Part shown: positions 6,425-8,609 of the stretch, one piece after another
How the letters are laid out: every line of letters begins with the position of its first letter
Numbering within the stretch: the first letter of the stretch is position 1
From: JANNOG01 sp050329835
GTDB lineage: Bacteria; Actinomycetota; Actinomycetes; Actinomycetales; JBBAYJ01
Direction of reading: 5' to 3'
Assembly (NCBI GenBank): GCA_050329835.1
Contig: JBHJOJ010000296.1
Coordinates: 1 to 8,609, forward strand
DNA length: 8,609 bases
Notes under the pieces: generated by a model
Seen by the model: the letters and a program-made list of their open reading frames with translations, nothing else
Databases searched by the model: none
What the model was told of the DNA's origin: nothing
Position numbers and translations under genes: made by a program

Positions 6425-6507
6425 GCACCGACGGTATCGCCGCCCGCGCGAGCCGCGTACCCGGCCCCGGAGGGGTGCCGCTCCGGGGTCGCTGGCTCAC
6501 GGCCGTG

Positions 6508-6514
6508 CTCCTCT
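6508..6514 (-). promoter_or_regulatory. Strong ribosome binding site upstream of ispD, out of frame with it
   Basis: On the minus strand AGAGGAG (6514-6508) lies 7 nt before a GTG at 6500-6498 and is enclosed by GTGC (6518-6515) and GCAC (6508-6505), as in the E1 alpha leader. The GTG at 6500 opens a frame shifted by one from ispD that stays open to 5649. Confidence 0.55.
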
Positions 6515-6550
6515 GCACATCTGTGATGACGCAAAGTCACTCTTGTGCAG
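6513..6550. promoter_or_regulatory. Nested inverted repeats upstream of ispD
   Basis: CTGCACA (6513-6519) and TGTGCAG (6544-6550) are perfect 7-bp arms around 24 nt. Inside lie GTGA (6523-6526) / TCAC (6537-6540) and TGAC (6527-6530) / GTCA (6536-6539). They cover the predicted ispD start site and its ribosome binding region, so they may be an operator or an RNA fold. Confidence 0.4.
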
Positions 6551-6578
6551 GTTAGCGTTGTGGTGAGCGTCACGTCCA
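6549..6578 (-). promoter_or_regulatory. Putative promoter of ispD
   Basis: Read on the minus strand: -35 TGGACG (6578-6573), 18-bp spacer, -10 TAACCT (6554-6549, TANNNT). Spacing and hexamers match the putative E1 alpha promoter. The -10 overlaps the right arm of the inverted repeat CTGCACA (6513-6519) / TGTGCAG (6544-6550). The start site would be near 6542. Confidence 0.45.
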
Positions 6579-6645
6579 GGCGTCCCGAGGCGCGTCGCCC
6601 GCCGCCTGCCCCGGTCGACCGCGGCCGCCCCGGTTGAATGCGGCC

Positions 6646-7131
6646 GTGAGCGAGTGGCGCGTCGGGACCGGGGTCGACGTCCACCGGTTCGCCCCCGGGC
6701 ATCCCTGTCACCTGGCAGGGATCGAGTTCCCGGAGAGCCCCGTCGGCCTCGTCGGCCACTCCGACGGCGACGTCGTCGCCCACGCCGCCTGCGACGCCCT
6801 GCTGTCCGCGGCGGGCCTGGGCGACCTCGGGTCCGTCTTCGGCACGTCCGACCCGCGATGGGCGGGGGCGGCCGGGACCGTCCTGCTGGCAGAGGCCGCC
6901 CGGCTGGTGCGGGCGGCGGGCTGGGAGGTCGGGAACGTCGCGGTCCAGGTCGTCGCGAACCAGCCGCGCCTCGGGCCCCGCCGGGCCGAGGCCGAGGCGG
7001 CGCTCGGCGCGGCCTGTGGCGCCCCGGTGTCGGTGTCCGCGACGACGTCGGACGGCCTCGGCCTCACCGGACGGGGCGAGGGCGCCGCAGCCGTCGCGAC
7101 GGTCCTCGTGCACCGACGCGAACGGCCGTGA
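6646..7131 (+). CDS. ispF: 2-C-methyl-D-erythritol 2,4-cyclodiphosphate synthase
   Basis: Cyclises CDP-methylerythritol phosphate to MEcPP with loss of CMP, two steps after IspD; a homotrimer with zinc in the active site. 161 residues, normal length. Seen: GTGVDVHRF with metal ligands Asp11 and His13; GHSDGDVVAHAACDALL with the third ligand His; LGDLGSVFGTSDPRWAG; and the C-terminal signature SATTSDGLGLTGRGEGAAA. GTG at 6646 is preferred because the fold starts at once; TTG at 6634 would add four residues. No ribosome binding site precedes it, but TTGAAT (6634-6639) lies 6 nt before it, so the mRNA may be leaderless. The stop overlaps a GTGA at the head of a tandem repeat. Divergent from ispD. 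Confidence 0.94.
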   Translation: MSEWRVGTGVDVHRFAPGHPCHLAGIEFPESPVGLVGHSDGDVVAHAACDALLSAAGLGDLGSVFGTSDPRWAGAAGTVLLAEAARLVRAAGWEVGNVAVQVVANQPRLGPRRAEAEAALGAACGAPVSVSATTSDGLGLTGRGEGAAAVATVLVHRRERP

Positions 7132-7178
7132 CCAGCGCGAAGGCCGTGACCAGCGCGAAGGTCGTGACCGGCGCGACG
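7125..7178. repeat. 18-bp tandem repeat across the ispF stop codon
   Basis: Three units: 7125-7142 and 7143-7160 identical (GCCGTGACCAGCGCGAAG), and 7161-7178 matching at 15 of 18 positions. Every unit carries GTGA, so each repeats the stop/start overlap that ends ispF. In the frame of the downstream small gene it would encode hexapeptides VTSAKA, VTSAKV, VTGATA. Confidence 0.9.
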
Positions 7179-7191
7179 GCGCCGGCCGTGA

Positions 7192-7222
7192 TTGCGCCCC
7201 CGGCGCTGCCTGAGGGTACGGT
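7192..7222 (+). promoter_or_regulatory. Putative leaderless promoter before the small membrane protein and cysS
   Basis: TTGCGC (7192-7197), 19-bp spacer, TACGGT (7217-7222, TANNNT), then 7 nt to the ATG at 7230. It could give cysS a transcript independent of ispF. The spacer is longer than ideal, so this is tentative. Confidence 0.3.
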
Positions 7223-7229
7223 CGAGGCC

Positions 7230-7361
7230 ATGGCTCCCACGTCCGTGCGGGCGCGCCTGACGTCCGTCCTGGGCCGACCCCGGCCGGGCCAGGTGGTGTG
7301 GTGGGTGGTCGGCGCCGTCGTGGCCGCCGCCGCCTTCACCGCCGCGGCGCTCGCCGCCTGA
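7230..7361 (+). CDS. Small single-pass membrane protein of unknown function
   Basis: 43 residues if started at ATG 7230: a short basic N-terminus (VRARLTSVLGRPRPGQ) and then one hydrophobic helix of about 22 residues (VVWWVVGAVVAAAAFTAAALAA) ending at the stop, so a tail-anchored or single-pass inner-membrane peptide with the basic side probably cytoplasmic. A TACGGT -10 (7217-7222) lies 7 nt before the ATG, with TTGCGC (7192-7197) at -35 distance, fitting a leaderless start. The same frame is open from GTG 7128, which overlaps the ispF stop and would give 77 residues through the tandem repeat. cysS begins 8 nt after the stop. I do not recognise a family; the TM segment and tight spacing support a real gene, but the Ala-rich composition is a caution. 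Confidence 0.55.
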   Translation: MAPTSVRARLTSVLGRPRPGQVVWWVVGAVVAAAAFTAAALAA

Positions 7362-7369
7362 GTGACCCC

Positions 7370-8609
7370 GTGCCCGCACCCGCGCTCCGGCTCTACGACA
7401 GCCGCACTCGAGAGGTCGTCCCCTTGGACCCGGTACGCCCGGGCCGCGTCGGCGTCTACGTCTGCGGCGCCACGCCCCAGGCGTCGCCCCACATCGGGCA
7501 CATGCGCGCCCAGGTGGTCTACGACGTGCTGCGGCGCTGGCTGGAGCACGGGGGGCTGCACGTCACGCTGGTCCGCAACGTCACCGACGTCGACGACAAG
7601 ATCCTCGTCAGGGCGGCCGAGCAGGGCCGCGAGTGGTGGGCCCACGCCTACCGGTTCGAGCGGGAGTTCACCGCCGCCTACGACGCCCTGCGTGTGCTGC
7701 CGCCGACGTACGAGCCCCACGCCACCGGTCACGCCACGGAGATGACGGCCTACCTCGAGCGCCTCGTCGTCGCCGGCCACGCCTACGTCGTGCCGTGCGA
7801 CGAGGTGCGCGGGCGCCGCACCGCCGACGTGTACTTCGACGTCCGTTCCTGGCCGGACTACGGAGAGCTGACGCGCCAGCGGCTGGCCGACCTCTCGCCC
7901 GCAGACGACACCGACCCGGAGTTCGCCGGGCGCAAGCGCGACCCCCGCGACTTCGCCCTCTGGAAGGCCGCCAAGGCGGACGAGCCGGCGACCGCGGCCT
8001 GGCCGACGCCCTGGGGGTGGGGCCGGCCCGGGTGGCACCTGGAGTGCTCGGTCATGGCCACCCGGTACCTCGGCGCGGAGTTCGACATCCACGGCGGGGG
8101 CCTCGACCTGCGGTTCCCGCACCACGAGAACGAGCTGGCCCAGTCCCGCGCCGCCGGCGACCCGTTCACCCGGGTGTGGATGCACTCCGCGTGGGTGACG
8201 ACCGCCGGCGAGAAGATGAGCAAGAGCCTCGGCAACGTCACCGCCGTGTCCGCCCTGCTCGAGCGGGTCCCCGGCGTCGTCCTGCGGTACTACCTGCTGT
8301 CGGCGCACTACCGGTCGAACATCGAGTTCAGCCTGGCCGCGCTCGACGAGGCGGCCACCGCCTGGCGGCGGATCGCGTCCTTCCTGCAACGGGCCGGGGA
8401 ACGGCTGGGGGACTCCGCCGTCGTCCCCCGCCCGGGCGAGCCGCTGTGCGCCGACTTCGTCACCGCCATGGACGACGACCTGGGCGTGCCCGCCGCGCTC
8501 GCGGCCCTGCACGGCGTCGTCCGCGACGGCAACGCCGCCCTCGCCGCGGGCGACGCCGCGGCCGCGGGGGCCGCCCGCTCGGTGGCGGCCATGGCCCGGG
8601 TGCTCGGGG
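7370..8609 (+). CDS. cysS: Cysteinyl-tRNA synthetase, C-terminus cut by window edge
   Basis: Class I aminoacyl-tRNA synthetase that charges tRNA-Cys in the cytoplasm. 413 residues are in the window, against a usual length near 460-470. Seen: RLYDSRTREVVPL; VGVYVCGATPQ with zinc ligand Cys32; HIGH motif (41-44, PHIGHMR); RNVTDVDDKIL; RDFALWKAAK; WHLECSVMA with zinc ligand Cys226; FPHHENELAQS with ligands His251 and Glu255; and KMSKS (282-286). TDVDDKI followed by AEQGREWW fits CysS rather than the mycothiol ligase MshC. GTG at 7370 gives the expected N-terminus; it lies 8 nt after the upstream stop with no clear ribosome binding site, so translation is probably coupled. The ispF-cysS order is the common actinobacterial one. 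Confidence 0.96.
   Translation, partial: MPAPALRLYDSRTREVVPLDPVRPGRVGVYVCGATPQASPHIGHMRAQVVYDVLRRWLEHGGLHVTLVRNVTDVDDKILVRAAEQGREWWAHAYRFEREFTAAYDALRVLPPTYEPHATGHATEMTAYLERLVVAGHAYVVPCDEVRGRRTADVYFDVRSWPDYGELTRQRLADLSPADDTDPEFAGRKRDPRDFALWKAAKADEPATAAWPTPWGWGRPGWHLECSVMATRYLGAEFDIHGGGLDLRFPHHENELAQSRAAGDPFTRVWMHSAWVTTAGEKMSKSLGNVTAVSALLERVPGVVLRYYLLSAHYRSNIEFSLAALDEAATAWRRIASFLQRAGERLGDSAVVPRPGEPLCADFVTAMDDDLGVPAALAALHGVVRDGNAALAAGDAAAAGAARSVAAMARVLG

Noticed and set aside
5649..6500. Protein encoded from GTG 6500 in the frame shifted from ispD
   Set aside because: No recognisable motif and Pro/Gly/Arg-rich throughout its overlap with ispD; only the start signal itself is noteworthy, and it is reported as a finding.
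7064..8512. 482-codon minus-strand open frame antisense to cysS
   Set aside because: Low-complexity translation without motifs, while the opposite strand has HIGH, KMSKS and the zinc ligands of CysS.
7370..8609. MshC (mycothiol ligase) instead of CysS
   Set aside because: The KIL after TDVDD, the CGATPQ motif and the ispF neighbour fit CysS; MshC usually reads differently after TDVDD.

Overview
The window is about 8.6 kb of very GC-rich DNA. Nearly every gene starts with GTG, and genes are packed tail-to-head with 0 to 16 bp gaps or 4-bp GTGA overlaps. This and the ispF-cysS block point to a high-GC actinomycete; I cannot name the genus. No RNA genes, insertion sequences, CRISPR arrays or phage genes are visible.

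Region 1 (1-4934, minus strand) reads as one operon: E1 alpha, E1 beta and E2 of a 2-oxoacid/acetoin dehydrogenase complex, followed by ptsI, the general PTS Enzyme I, which runs off the left edge. No E3 (dihydrolipoamide dehydrogenase) is present, and no sugar-specific PTS enzyme II. Across a 147-bp divergent control region (4935-5081) the other general PTS protein, HPr, is transcribed on the plus strand (5082-5345). The two PTS phosphorelay proteins therefore flank a pyruvate- or acetoin-consuming complex. EI makes pyruvate from PEP, so the grouping may be functional, but this is inference.

Region 2 (5350-6424, minus strand) holds ispD (MEP isoprenoid pathway) followed by a 100-residue protein with two CxxC pairs. 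The latter converges on HPr with only 4 bp between the stop codons. This ispD is divergent from ispF, unlike the co-directional ispD-ispF order common in actinobacteria, and its sequence departs from the usual actinobacterial IspD pattern.

Region 3 (6646-8609, plus strand) holds ispF, a small single-pass membrane protein, and cysS (cysteinyl-tRNA synthetase), which runs off the right edge.

The most interesting unexplained signals are regulatory. The leaders of E1 alpha and ispD share the same layout: a TGGAC-type -35, an 18-bp spacer, a TANNNT -10, and a 26-nt block (20/26 identical) that places the ribosome binding site in the loop of a GTGC/GCAC inverted repeat. In the ispD copy, the GTG after that site is out of frame with ispD. 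The E1 alpha/HPr region also carries a perfect 6+4+6 palindrome between or over both promoters and an 11-bp perfect inverted repeat in the HPr leader. An 18-bp tandem repeat sits on the ispF stop codon.
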